Origin: Pseudomonadota bacterium
GTDB taxonomy: Bacteria; Pseudomonadota; Gammaproteobacteria; Burkholderiales; Burkholderiaceae_C
Assembly: GCA_023436025.1 (NCBI GenBank)
Contig: JAEZKX010000302.1
Span: 1 to 11,157, forward strand
Direction: 5' to 3'
Length of the DNA: 11,157 nucleotides
Shown: piece after piece, positions 1 to 6,598 of the stretch
How the letters are laid out: every line of letters begins with the position of its first letter
Position numbering within the stretch: the first letter of the stretch is position 1
Notes under the pieces: model-generated
The model's database searches: none
Told to the model about the DNA's origin: nothing
The model's input: the letters and a program-made list of their open reading frames with translations, nothing else
Position numbers and translations under genes: made by a program

Positions 1-76
1 GGCGCCGGCGCCGCTGGTGCAGGCCTTCGCGCAGGCCATCGGCAAGGTGGCGGCGCGCCCGCGCGGCGCCGCCTGA
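1..76 (+). CDS. 3' end of an unidentified gene (24 C-terminal residues)
   Basis: An open frame enters from the left edge at base 2 and stops at TGA 74-76. Only 24 residues are visible, beginning APAPLVQAFAQAIGKV and ending in an Arg/Ala-rich tail. A short amphipathic helix with a basic tail at the extreme C-terminus would fit a LysR-type regulator, but so little sequence cannot identify a family and this is a guess. The gene converges on the binding-protein gene, with only four bases between the two stop codons (76 and 81). No separate transcription terminator fits between them. Confidence 0.5.
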   Translation, partial: APAPLVQAFAQAIGKVAARPRGAA

Positions 77-80
77 GGAC

Positions 81-1085
81 TTACTTCGCCACCAGGCCCG
101 CTTCGCGGATGATGGTGCCGTACTTGCGCACGTCGTCCTCCAGCCACTTCTGCGTGTCGCGGCTGCCCATGTAGGCGACCTGCACCTCCAGCTCCTCGAG
201 CTTCTTGCGCACGACCGGGTCCTGCATGGTCTTCTGCAGCGCGGCCTCGAGCTTGGCCACCACCGCCAGCGGAGTACCCTTGGGCGCGGCGATGTTCACG
301 AAGGCGTCGTTGCCGTCCATCTCGGGAAAGCCCTGCTGCCCGGTGGTCGGCACGTCCGGCAGCCACGGCAGGCGGTTCTTGCTCTGCACCGCCAGCACGC
401 GCAGGTCCTTGCCCTGCAGGTTCTTCACCAGGGCCGTGTAGGGCAGCATGCAGGCCTGCACCGAGCCGTCGCGCACGCCGGTGAGCGCAGGCGCCAAGCC
501 GTTGTAGGGCACGTGGGTCACGTCGTAGGCCTTGCCGGTCTTGGCCTGCACCGCGCGGCGGAACATCTCCAGCTGCAGGTGGTTGAGGCCGGCCGTTCCG
601 GTGCTGCAGAAGCTGATGTCGACCGGCTTGGGATAGCTGCCCAGTTCGGCCAGGGTGCGCACCGGCAGCTTGGTGCTGCCGACGATCACCGACGGGTTGA
701 TCGCCACGGAGGCGACCGGCGCGAAGTGCTCCAGCCGCAGTTCCATGTTGGGCACCAGCAGGTGCAGGAAGCCGAAGGCCGAGCCCGAGGTGAAGAACAG
801 CGTGTGGCCGTCCGGCTGCGCGGCGGCGACGGCGCGCGCGCCGACGGCGCTGCCCGCGCCCGGGCGGTTCAGGATCACCACCGTCTGGCCCAGTTCGTCC
901 TTGAGCCGCTCGGCGATGATGCGCGCCGTCACGTCGAGGCCGCCGCCGGCGGCGAAGGGCACGACCAGGGTGACGGGCTTGGTGGGGAAGTCGGTGGAAG
1001 CGAACGTCTGCGGCGCGGCCGCGGCGACCGCGCCGGCCAGCAGGCCCTGGAGCAGGCGGCGGCGCAGGGAAGTTTTCGGTTGCAT
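81..1085 (-). CDS. Bug/TctC-family periplasmic solute-binding protein (tripartite tricarboxylate transporter type)
   Basis: This 334-residue protein has the usual length and fold signature of Bug (TctC) receptors, which capture small organic acids in the periplasm. The N-terminus has a basic SLRRRLLQG stretch, then an Ala-rich hydrophobic segment and a likely signal-peptidase site near TFA-STD (residues 27-32). The arginine cluster could also serve Tat export. The mature protein opens with the family hallmark FPTKPVTLVVPFAAGGG at 33-49, with Asp51 following. The ATG at 1083-1085 is chosen because AAGGAG (1093-1098) lies 7 nt upstream; the longer frame to 1211 adds only out-of-family Arg/His-rich residues inside the dioxygenase gene. 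It is last in the operon, 23 nt after the dioxygenase stop. No TctA or TctB membrane genes are in the window, so it may borrow a transporter or act in sensing. The ligand cannot be read from the sequence. Confidence 0.93.
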   Translation of the reverse strand: MQPKTSLRRRLLQGLLAGAVAAAAPQTFASTDFPTKPVTLVVPFAAGGGLDVTARIIAERLKDELGQTVVILNRPGAGSAVGARAVAAAQPDGHTLFFTSGSAFGFLHLLVPNMELRLEHFAPVASVAINPSVIVGSTKLPVRTLAELGSYPKPVDISFCSTGTAGLNHLQLEMFRRAVQAKTGKAYDVTHVPYNGLAPALTGVRDGSVQACMLPYTALVKNLQGKDLRVLAVQSKNRLPWLPDVPTTGQQGFPEMDGNDAFVNIAAPKGTPLAVVAKLEAALQKTMQDPVVRKKLEELEVQVAYMGSRDTQKWLEDDVRKYGTIIREAGLVAK

Positions 1086-1108
1086 GGTTTGTCTCCTTGT
1101 GATTCGGT

Positions 1109-2020
1109 TCAGCGGGCCGGACGCGCGCCACCGATGGTGACGCGGGTCATGAAGCGGTCCTGCCCGGTGTAGTCGGGGATGGCGCGGTGCATGGTGCAGC
1201 GGTTGTCCCACACCAGCACCTGGTCCTTGCGCCAGCGCGCGCGGCAGGTGAAGTCGAAGCGCGCGCAGTGCTCGTACAGGTACTGCATGATGGGCGCGCT
1301 CTCCTCGTTGGTGTAGCCGTCGATGCGCTGCGAGTAGGTCTTGTTCAGGTAGAGGAATTTGCGGCCGCTGACCGGGTGGGTGCAGACCAGCGGGTGCACC
1401 ATCTCGCGGTCGCCCAGTTCGACATCGAGGTCGGTCTTGGCGCCGGAGCTGTTGAACTTGCGCTTCTGCGCCAGGTAGGCCGAGCCGAAGATGCGGGTGG
1501 CGCTGTGCACGATGCTCAGGGTGTCGATGGTCGCCTTGAAGGCGGGCGACAGTGCCTCGTAGGCAGCGTACATGCTCAGGAAGCCGGTGTCGCCGCCGTA
1601 GGGCGGCACGTCCACCGCGCGCATCACCACCGCCAGCGGCGGCTGCTCCATGTAGGTGCTGTCGGCATGCCAGTTCTCGCCCACCACGCGGCCGGTGTCA
1701 CTGGCCAGGCGGCGGATGATCTGCACTTCCGGGTAGCCGTCCACGTTGTGCAGCTGCGGCACGCGGATGACCTCGCCGAAATGGCGCGCAAAGGCCAGGT
1801 GCTGCTCGTGCGAGACCGGCTGGTCCGGCAACAGGATCACCTGGTGGTCGGCGAAGGCCTGGCCGATCTCGTCCCAGGTGTCCGCCGCCAGCGGCTGGCG
1901 CAGGTCGACGCCGAAGATCTCGGCGCCCAGCACGCCGGTGAGCGGCCGCACCTCGATGTGGCGGTAGGCGCGGGGATGCACCAGCTTCGGGTGGTTGTCG
2001 AAGGAGGACAGGCTCTGCAT
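1109..2020 (-). CDS. TauD/TfdA-family Fe(II)/2-oxoglutarate-dependent dioxygenase
   Basis: This 303-residue protein matches TauD/TfdA dioxygenases, cytoplasmic enzymes that couple 2-oxoglutarate decarboxylation to substrate hydroxylation, often cleaving a C-S, C-O or C-N bond. The iron triad is visible as His118-x-Asp120 in ENWHADSTY and His278 in WDNRCTMH. Arg289 and Arg293 follow at +11 and +15 from the distal His, the same spacing as Arg266 and Arg270 after His255 in E. coli TauD. GGDTGFLSMYAAYEALS (142-158) is also typical. The TauD taurine contacts Asp94 and Asn95 align here with Val113 and Gly114, so taurine is an unlikely substrate (inference from a recalled alignment). Start ATG 2018-2020 has AGGA (2029-2032) 8 nt upstream, overlapping the Rieske stop codon, which suggests translational coupling. 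The true substrate is unknown. Confidence 0.93.
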   Translation of the reverse strand: MQSLSSFDNHPKLVHPRAYRHIEVRPLTGVLGAEIFGVDLRQPLAADTWDEIGQAFADHQVILLPDQPVSHEQHLAFARHFGEVIRVPQLHNVDGYPEVQIIRRLASDTGRVVGENWHADSTYMEQPPLAVVMRAVDVPPYGGDTGFLSMYAAYEALSPAFKATIDTLSIVHSATRIFGSAYLAQKRKFNSSGAKTDLDVELGDREMVHPLVCTHPVSGRKFLYLNKTYSQRIDGYTNEESAPIMQYLYEHCARFDFTCRARWRKDQVLVWDNRCTMHRAIPDYTGQDRFMTRVTIGGARPAR

Positions 2021-2030
2021 GGCGGTTTTC

Positions 2031-3314
2031 CTAGGAGACGGCGGCGGCCTGCGGCGGCCGTGCCGGGTCGATGATCTCGGGCGCCTGCTCCGGGGCCAGG
2101 CCCTCGGGCAGCACGGCCTGGGTGGCGCGCACGCGGAACAAGCGCGGCTCGCGCACGCCGGCGGGCACCTCGCCGGCGTCGGCGCAGCGGCCGGCCGCCT
2201 CGATCAGCGTGCGTCGCATGGCGACCACGGCGGTGTCGCTGCTGCCCAGGTGTTCGCGGGTGCGGTCGGCGATCGCGCCGGCGGTCTCGGCCACCATCGC
2301 GTCCTGCGCGCGGATGCCCTGGATGCCGGTGAAGGTGACGGTCTTCTGCTCCTGGCGGTCGATCAGGTAGTCGTTGTCCAGGCGCGCCACGGGGGTGGTC
2401 GTGCCGGGGATCACCTTGCGGTGCGAGTTCTCGCCGTTGCGCCAGGCCGCGAGTTCGTCGGCCTGCAGCGGGCCGTCGGGCCGCCAGGTGACGCAGATCA
2501 CCCAGCAGCGCTCGTCGTTCATGGGGATCCACATGCGCACCAGCTGCGCGTCGCCGGGGCGCGGCGGGATCATGGTGAAGAACGGCAGCAGGAACTGGTT
2601 GAGGCGCCAGTAGCGCTTGTCGCCGTCGACGCGGCGGCCGTTGCAGGCCATGAACCCGGTCGGCGTGGGCAGGATCTTCCAGGCCGGCGCCGTGTCCTCC
2701 TTGAAGTACTTGCCGGTCAGCGCCTGGTTGTCGGCGCTGGTTTCGCTCACCAGGCGGTGCAGGAAGCCGACGTGCGCGCTGTCGAGCTCGCCTTCCATGG
2801 CCTGCGCGTAGTTGCACTCCTGGTGCCAGCGCGAGGCATACACCTGCTCGCCGGGCACCTCGAGGAACTCGAAGCCGGGCAGTCCCGGCGGGGTGGCGGC
2901 ATCGCCCATGTAGACCCACAGCAGGTTGCCGGCCACGCGCGCCGGATAGGCGCGGGCCTTGATGTTGTGGCGCATGCGGCTGGTCGAAGGCTCGGTGGGC
3001 ATCTCCATGCAGTTGCCGGCCACGTCGAACTTCCAGCCGTGGTAGACGCAGCGGATGCCGCCCTCTTCGTTGCGGCCGAAGAACAGGCTGGCCCCGCGGT
3101 GCGGGCAGTTCTCCTCCAGCACGCCGACCTGGCCGGCGCTGTCGCGGAACACCACCAGGCGTTCGCCCAGCAGCTGCAGCCGCACCGGCGGCTCGTCGGC
3201 GGCCGGGATTTCGGCGGCGGTCATCGCGGGGGTCCAGAACGATCGCATGAACTTGCCCATGGGCGTTCCTGGACCGGACTGCGTGAGGATGGCGTTCTTC
3301 TCGTGGCTGAGCAT
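2031..3314 (-). CDS. Rieske non-heme iron aromatic-ring-hydroxylating oxygenase, alpha subunit (phthalate-dioxygenase-like)
   Basis: This 427-residue oxygenase component has an N-terminal Rieske [2Fe-2S] domain (about 25-140) with ligands Cys70-x-His72 and Cys89-x-x-His92. A C-terminal catalytic domain carries NYAQAMEGELDSAHVGFLH (168-186): bridging Asp178, iron ligands His181 and His186, and a third carboxylate ligand probably in IRAQD (Asp338). GPGTPMG at 14-20 and the DRTREHLGSSD stretch at 350-360 are features of the phthalate 4,5-dioxygenase-like branch, which includes ring dioxygenases and O-demethylases. Start ATG 3312-3314 is supported by GGAG 7 nt upstream and by the MLSHEKN opening usual in this branch; a later Met (3260) is less likely. 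It is first in the operon, divergent from the LysR gene. No ferredoxin or reductase gene is in the window, so electrons must come from elsewhere. The substrate is not determinable. Confidence 0.95.
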   Translation of the reverse strand: MLSHEKNAILTQSGPGTPMGKFMRSFWTPAMTAAEIPAADEPPVRLQLLGERLVVFRDSAGQVGVLEENCPHRGASLFFGRNEEGGIRCVYHGWKFDVAGNCMEMPTEPSTSRMRHNIKARAYPARVAGNLLWVYMGDAATPPGLPGFEFLEVPGEQVYASRWHQECNYAQAMEGELDSAHVGFLHRLVSETSADNQALTGKYFKEDTAPAWKILPTPTGFMACNGRRVDGDKRYWRLNQFLLPFFTMIPPRPGDAQLVRMWIPMNDERCWVICVTWRPDGPLQADELAAWRNGENSHRKVIPGTTTPVARLDNDYLIDRQEQKTVTFTGIQGIRAQDAMVAETAGAIADRTREHLGSSDTAVVAMRRTLIEAAGRCADAGEVPAGVREPRLFRVRATQAVLPEGLAPEQAPEIIDPARPPQAAAVS

Positions 3315-3359
3315 CGGCTGTCTCCGGGTTTCGGGACAGTCTAGGACCGAATCCGATCG

Positions 3360-3373
3360 TTGATCCAGATCAA
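3360..3373. promoter_or_regulatory. Candidate LysR operator, perfect inverted repeat in the divergent gap
   Basis: TTGATC-CA-GATCAA is a perfect 6-bp inverted repeat with a 2-nt spacer. It contains T-N11-A spacings (for example T3361 to A3373), the classic LysR-family recognition pattern. It lies in the 76-nt gap between the Rieske operon and the lysR gene, immediately upstream of a TACAAT hexamer for lysR. On the minus strand a weak -10-like TAGACT sits at 3343-3338, which would place the repeat near -35 of the oxygenase promoter. The repeat is read directly; operator function is inferred. Confidence 0.6.
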
Positions 3374-3379
3374 TACAAT
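3374..3379 (+). promoter_or_regulatory. Candidate -10 hexamer for the lysR gene at 3391
   Basis: TACAAT matches the sigma-70 consensus TATAAT at five of six positions and stands out in this GC-rich context. No good -35 hexamer is seen 16-18 nt upstream. Transcription would begin about 3385-3388, only a few bases before the ATG at 3391. It abuts the inverted repeat at 3360-3373, so regulator binding there could repress its own gene. Confidence 0.4.
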
Positions 3380-3390
3380 CGCATTCCGCG

Positions 3391-4320
3391 ATGGCGTCGA
3401 AACCCGCAATGACAGGCAACCTGAACCTGCAGGCCATGAAGATCTTCCTGGCCGTGCACGACCTGCGCAGCGTGGGCGCGGCGGCGCGCACGCTGGGCAT
3501 GAGCCAGTCGGGCCTGAGCAGCGTGCTGGCCAGGCTGCGGCGCGACCTGGGCGACACCCTGTTCGTCAGCACCTCGGCCGGCATGCAGCCCACCAGCCGC
3601 GCCAAGGAGCTGGCCGCGCCCATGCGCGAGGCCGTGCAGGTGATCGAGCAGCGCATCCTGGCCAGGGCCGGGTTCGACCCGGCCACCGACGCGCGCGAGT
3701 TCCGCATCGCCCTCTCGGACACCGCCGAAGCCATGTTCATGCCGCGCGCGCTCAACGCGGTGGTGCGCTCCGCGCCGCGGGTGCGGCTGCGCTCGGTGAG
3801 CATGCCGCAGCCGCAGCTGCAGCGGGCACTTTCCGAAGGCCAGGTCGACCTGGCCATCGGCTACCTGCCGGACCTGCAGGCCAGCGAATTCGTGCGTCGG
3901 CGCATCGGCCAGCACGGCTTCGTCTGCATCTGCAGCTCGGCCAACCGCCACCTGCTGCGCGACTTCAGCCTGAAGAAGTACACCGAGGCGCGGCACGTGG
4001 TGTTCGACGCGCCGACGCGCACCCAGGGCCTGCTGGAGGCCTACCTGGAAAAGCGCGGCATCCACCGCGACGTGGCCCTGGCCACGCCGCACTTCATGAG
4101 CCTGCCGGAAATCATCGCGGGCACCGAGCTGGTCGCCACGGTGCCCGATGCCATTGCCGAGAGCTTCGCCGAACTGAAGCGGGTGGCCCGGCTCGACCTG
4201 CCCTTCCGCTCGCCGGTGTTCGACGCCCACGTGCACTGGAGCAAGAGCGTCAACGCCGACCCGGCCAACCGCTGGCTGCGTGGCGTGCTGTTCGAGGCCT
4301 TCGCGGCCAGGCGGGGCTGA
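3391..4320 (+). CDS. LysR-type transcriptional regulator, NahR/NodD-like type
   Basis: This 309-residue protein has an N-terminal winged helix-turn-helix (about 12-70): LNLQAMKIFLAVHDLRSVGA leads into the recognition helix around MSQSGLSSVLARLRRDLGD (37-55), followed by TLFVSTSAGMQPT. That last stretch and the C-terminal DPANRWLRGVLFEAF (290-304) resemble the NahR/NodD/PcpR type of LysR proteins, many of which control aromatic catabolism. The effector domain spans roughly 103-300. It is transcribed away from the Rieske operon, so that operon is its probable target, with the inverted repeat at 3360-3373 as candidate binding site. No Shine-Dalgarno precedes ATG 3391 or the in-frame ATG at 3409, so the start is uncertain by six codons and the mRNA may be nearly leaderless. 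The inducer is unknown, presumably the oxygenase substrate or a product. Confidence 0.92.
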   Translation: MASKPAMTGNLNLQAMKIFLAVHDLRSVGAAARTLGMSQSGLSSVLARLRRDLGDTLFVSTSAGMQPTSRAKELAAPMREAVQVIEQRILARAGFDPATDAREFRIALSDTAEAMFMPRALNAVVRSAPRVRLRSVSMPQPQLQRALSEGQVDLAIGYLPDLQASEFVRRRIGQHGFVCICSSANRHLLRDFSLKKYTEARHVVFDAPTRTQGLLEAYLEKRGIHRDVALATPHFMSLPEIIAGTELVATVPDAIAESFAELKRVARLDLPFRSPVFDAHVHWSKSVNADPANRWLRGVLFEAFAARRG

Positions 4321-4406
4321 GCGGGCGCCGCAGCCTCCGGCATGCGCCGAACAGCGTATCGCGTTCGTATGGTCTTTCTGTAAAGCTTCACGCCTCGTCA
4401 CCATCC

Positions 4407-4415
4407 GAGGGGGAG
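4407..4415 (+). promoter_or_regulatory. Strong Shine-Dalgarno that sets a TTG start for the TonB receptor
   Basis: GAGGGGGAG lies 5 nt upstream of an in-frame TTG at 4421-4423. No in-frame ATG occurs before 4499, and that one lies past the signal peptide. The only other upstream start, GTG 4280, is inside the lysR gene and has no ribosome-binding site. This purine run therefore decides the start. Confidence 0.7.
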
Positions 4416-4420
4416 TTTCT

Positions 4421-6520
4421 TTGTTTTCGCTTCTTTCTTTTCGTGCCGTCGCGGCGTCCACGGCACTCGTGAGCGGCTGCGCCGCGGCGCAACAAGGCAT
4501 GCTGACGGAAGTCCGGGTCCCCGGCACCCGCGCCGACCTGCAAGGCCTTGCCGACAGCGCAAGCGAAGGCATCGTGACCTCGAAGCAGCTGCGCACCCGG
4601 CCCCTGCTGCGCCCCGGCGACCTGGTCGAAGCGGTACCGGGGCTGGTGGCCACGCAGCATGCAGGCGAGGGCAAGGCCAACCAGTACTTCCTGCGCGGTT
4701 TCAACCTGGACCACGGCACCGATTTCGCCACCTTCGTCGACGGCATGCCAGTCAACCTCCCGACCCACGGCCACGGCCAGGGCTACACCGACCTCAACTT
4801 CCTGATCCCCGAGCTGGTCGAGTCGGTGCAGTACCGCAAGGGCCCCTACTACGCACAGGAAGGCGACTTCGCCTCGGTGGGCAGCGCCAGGCTGCGCACC
4901 GTGCGCCGGCTCGATGCACCGTTCGGCCTGCTGCAGGCCGGCGAAGGCCGCTACCGCCGCGTGGTGGCGGCCGGGACGTTCGGCGTGGGCCCGGGCGACC
5001 TGCTGCTGGCGGCCGAGCGTAGCGGCGATGACGGCCCCTGGCAGGTGGCGCAGGACCTGCGCAAGACCAGCGTGGTGACGAGGTATGCCGCCGGCACTGC
5101 CGCCAACGGCTGGAGCCTCGGCGTGAACCACTACGAGGCCCGCTGGACCTCCACCGACCAGGTCCCGCAGCGCGCAGTGGACAGCGGCGCGCTCGGCCGC
5201 TTCGACTCGCTCGACCCGACCACGGGCGGCCGCACGCGGCGCACGGCGCTCACCGCCGAATGGGACGCGCAAGGCCGCGCCGGCACCTCGCACGTCAACG
5301 CCTGGCTGCTGCGCTACGCCTTCGACCTGTTCTCCAACTTCACCTACGCCACGCGCGACTGCGAGGCGGCGCCGCTGCCGCCGGGGTGCAACGCCAGCAC
5401 GCAGCTGGACCAGTTCGAGCAGGTCGACCGCCGCCGGGCCTACGGCCTGTCCGCCGCGCACACGGTGCCCGGCCGCATCGCCGGACGCGAAGCGAGCTGG
5501 AGCATCGGCACCGACCTGCGCCGCGACAACATCCGGGAGGTCGGGCTTCACGACACCCAGGCGCGCATGCGGCTGGCGACGGTGCGTAGCGACCGCGTGC
5601 GTGTCGATGCCGCGGCGCTCTGGGCCCAGGCCGAAGTCCAATTTGCGCCGGGATGGCGCGGCACCGCTGGCCTGCGCTGGGACCACCGCGCAGTGCGCGT
5701 CGACAGCTCGGTGGCTGCCAACAGCGGCTCGGCGCGCGACGGGCTGGCCAGTCCCAAGGCGTCGCTCGTCTATTCACCCACCGCCACCATGGATCTCTAC
5801 GCCAACTGGGGGCGCGGGCTGCACAGCAACGATGCACGCGGTGCCACCATCCGCGTCGACCCACGCGACGGCACGACGCCGGTCGACCGCGCGGTGCTGC
5901 TAGTGCCCTCCACCGGCTACGAGGTCGGCGCGCGGCAGCAGTGGAGCCGCGGCCTGGCCACGACCGTCGCACTGTGGCGACTGGACCTGGCGTCGGAACT
6001 GCTGTTCGTCGGCGATGCCGGCACCACCGAGGCCTCGCGCCCGTCGCGGCGCCAGGGCGTGGAGTTCAGCGCCACCTGGCGGCCGGCGCCGGGGTGGGAC
6101 CTCGACGCGGACGTTTCGCTGTCGCGGGCGCGCTTCCGTGACGCCGACCCAGCCGGGAAGCGCGTGCCGGGCGCGCTTGAGCGCGTCGTCTCGCTGGGCG
6201 CGACCTGGATCGACGGGCCATGGACGCTGGGTGCACGGGTGCGGCATTTCGGCGACGCCGCGCTCATCGAGGACAACAGTCTGCGCTCGGGCAGCAGCAC
6301 ACTGGTGAACGTGCGGGCCGGCTACCGCATCCATCCGCGCGCGGAACTGGCGGTGGACGTGTTCAACCTGTTCGACCGCACGGCCAGCGACATCCGCTAT
6401 GCCTACGCCTCGCGCCTGCCCGGCGAGCCGCCCTTCGCCGAGGGGACCACGCCGGCCACCGTGCATTTCCATCCTGCCCTGCCGCGCACCGTGCGCGTGG
6501 GGCTCAAGTTGTTCTTCTGA
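4421..6520 (+). CDS. TonB-dependent outer-membrane receptor
   Basis: From TTG 4421 the product is 699 residues, a normal size for TonB-dependent receptors, which import chelated metals, cofactors or sugars across the outer membrane. A short signal peptide (MFSLLSFRAV onward) ends near residues 20-26. LTEVRV (28-33) is a possible TonB box. The plug domain (about 45-160) contains NQYFLRGFNLDHGTDF and VDGMPVNLPTHGHGQGYTDL, with His98, His116 and His118. The rest is beta-barrel and ends in the outer-membrane signature LKLFF with terminal Phe. Cys314 and Cys323 flank a short probable extracellular loop. I recognise the plug as a conserved receptor subtype but cannot name the ligand. No Fur-box-like sequence is seen in the 100-nt gap upstream, which argues weakly against a siderophore receptor. 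It follows lysR on the same strand and might be cotranscribed. A V-S-G-C lipobox-like tetrad at 17-20 is odd. Confidence 0.9.
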   Translation: MFSLLSFRAVAASTALVSGCAAAQQGMLTEVRVPGTRADLQGLADSASEGIVTSKQLRTRPLLRPGDLVEAVPGLVATQHAGEGKANQYFLRGFNLDHGTDFATFVDGMPVNLPTHGHGQGYTDLNFLIPELVESVQYRKGPYYAQEGDFASVGSARLRTVRRLDAPFGLLQAGEGRYRRVVAAGTFGVGPGDLLLAAERSGDDGPWQVAQDLRKTSVVTRYAAGTAANGWSLGVNHYEARWTSTDQVPQRAVDSGALGRFDSLDPTTGGRTRRTALTAEWDAQGRAGTSHVNAWLLRYAFDLFSNFTYATRDCEAAPLPPGCNASTQLDQFEQVDRRRAYGLSAAHTVPGRIAGREASWSIGTDLRRDNIREVGLHDTQARMRLATVRSDRVRVDAAALWAQAEVQFAPGWRGTAGLRWDHRAVRVDSSVAANSGSARDGLASPKASLVYSPTATMDLYANWGRGLHSNDARGATIRVDPRDGTTPVDRAVLLVPSTGYEVGARQQWSRGLATTVALWRLDLASELLFVGDAGTTEASRPSRRQGVEFSATWRPAPGWDLDADVSLSRARFRDADPAGKRVPGALERVVSLGATWIDGPWTLGARVRHFGDAALIEDNSLRSGSSTLVNVRAGYRIHPRAELAVDVFNLFDRTASDIRYAYASRLPGEPPFAEGTTPATVHFHPALPRTVRVGLKLFF

Positions 6521-6555
6521 AGGGGCGCCGCCTTCCCGGCGACCGCAACGAAGAA

Positions 6556-6576
6556 GGCCCGTCGGGCGAGCGGGCC
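6556..6576 (-). terminator. Candidate intrinsic terminator in the convergent gap
   Basis: GGCCCG (6556-6561) and CGGGCC (6571-6576) form a perfect 6-bp GC stem with a 9-nt loop. Read on the minus strand, the stem is followed by TTCTTCGTT, a weak U-rich tail, so it best serves the lipoprotein gene ending at 6599. The plus strand after the stem has no T run, so it is a poorer terminator for the receptor gene ending at 6520. Pairing is directly visible; termination is inferred. Confidence 0.55.
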
Positions 6577-6598
6577 CGGTCTCGTCGCAGCTTGACCC

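Noticed and set aside
1995..3344. Plus-strand open frame of 449 codons opposite the Rieske gene, and a similar 295-codon frame at 1187-2074
   Set aside because: Both are antisense shadows of confidently identified genes, with compositionally biased, non-family sequence.
3315..3857. N-terminal extension of the Rieske oxygenase to 608 residues
   Set aside because: The extra part lies across the divergent lysR gene and resembles no oxygenase. The ATG at 3314 has a good ribosome-binding site and the family's usual N-terminus.
4280..4420. GTG-initiated 47-residue extension of the TonB receptor
   Set aside because: It overlaps the end of lysR, has no ribosome-binding site, and would bury the signal peptide inside the protein.
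4321..4420. Possible cobalamin or other riboswitch, or Fur box, before the TonB receptor
   Set aside because: The gap is only 100 nt. I see no B12-box-like motif, no extended stem architecture and no GATAAT-type repeats.
3370..4755. Minus-strand open frame of 461 codons opposite the first lysR
   Set aside because: It spans two real plus-strand genes and the gap between them, and reads as His/Ala/Arg-rich shadow sequence.
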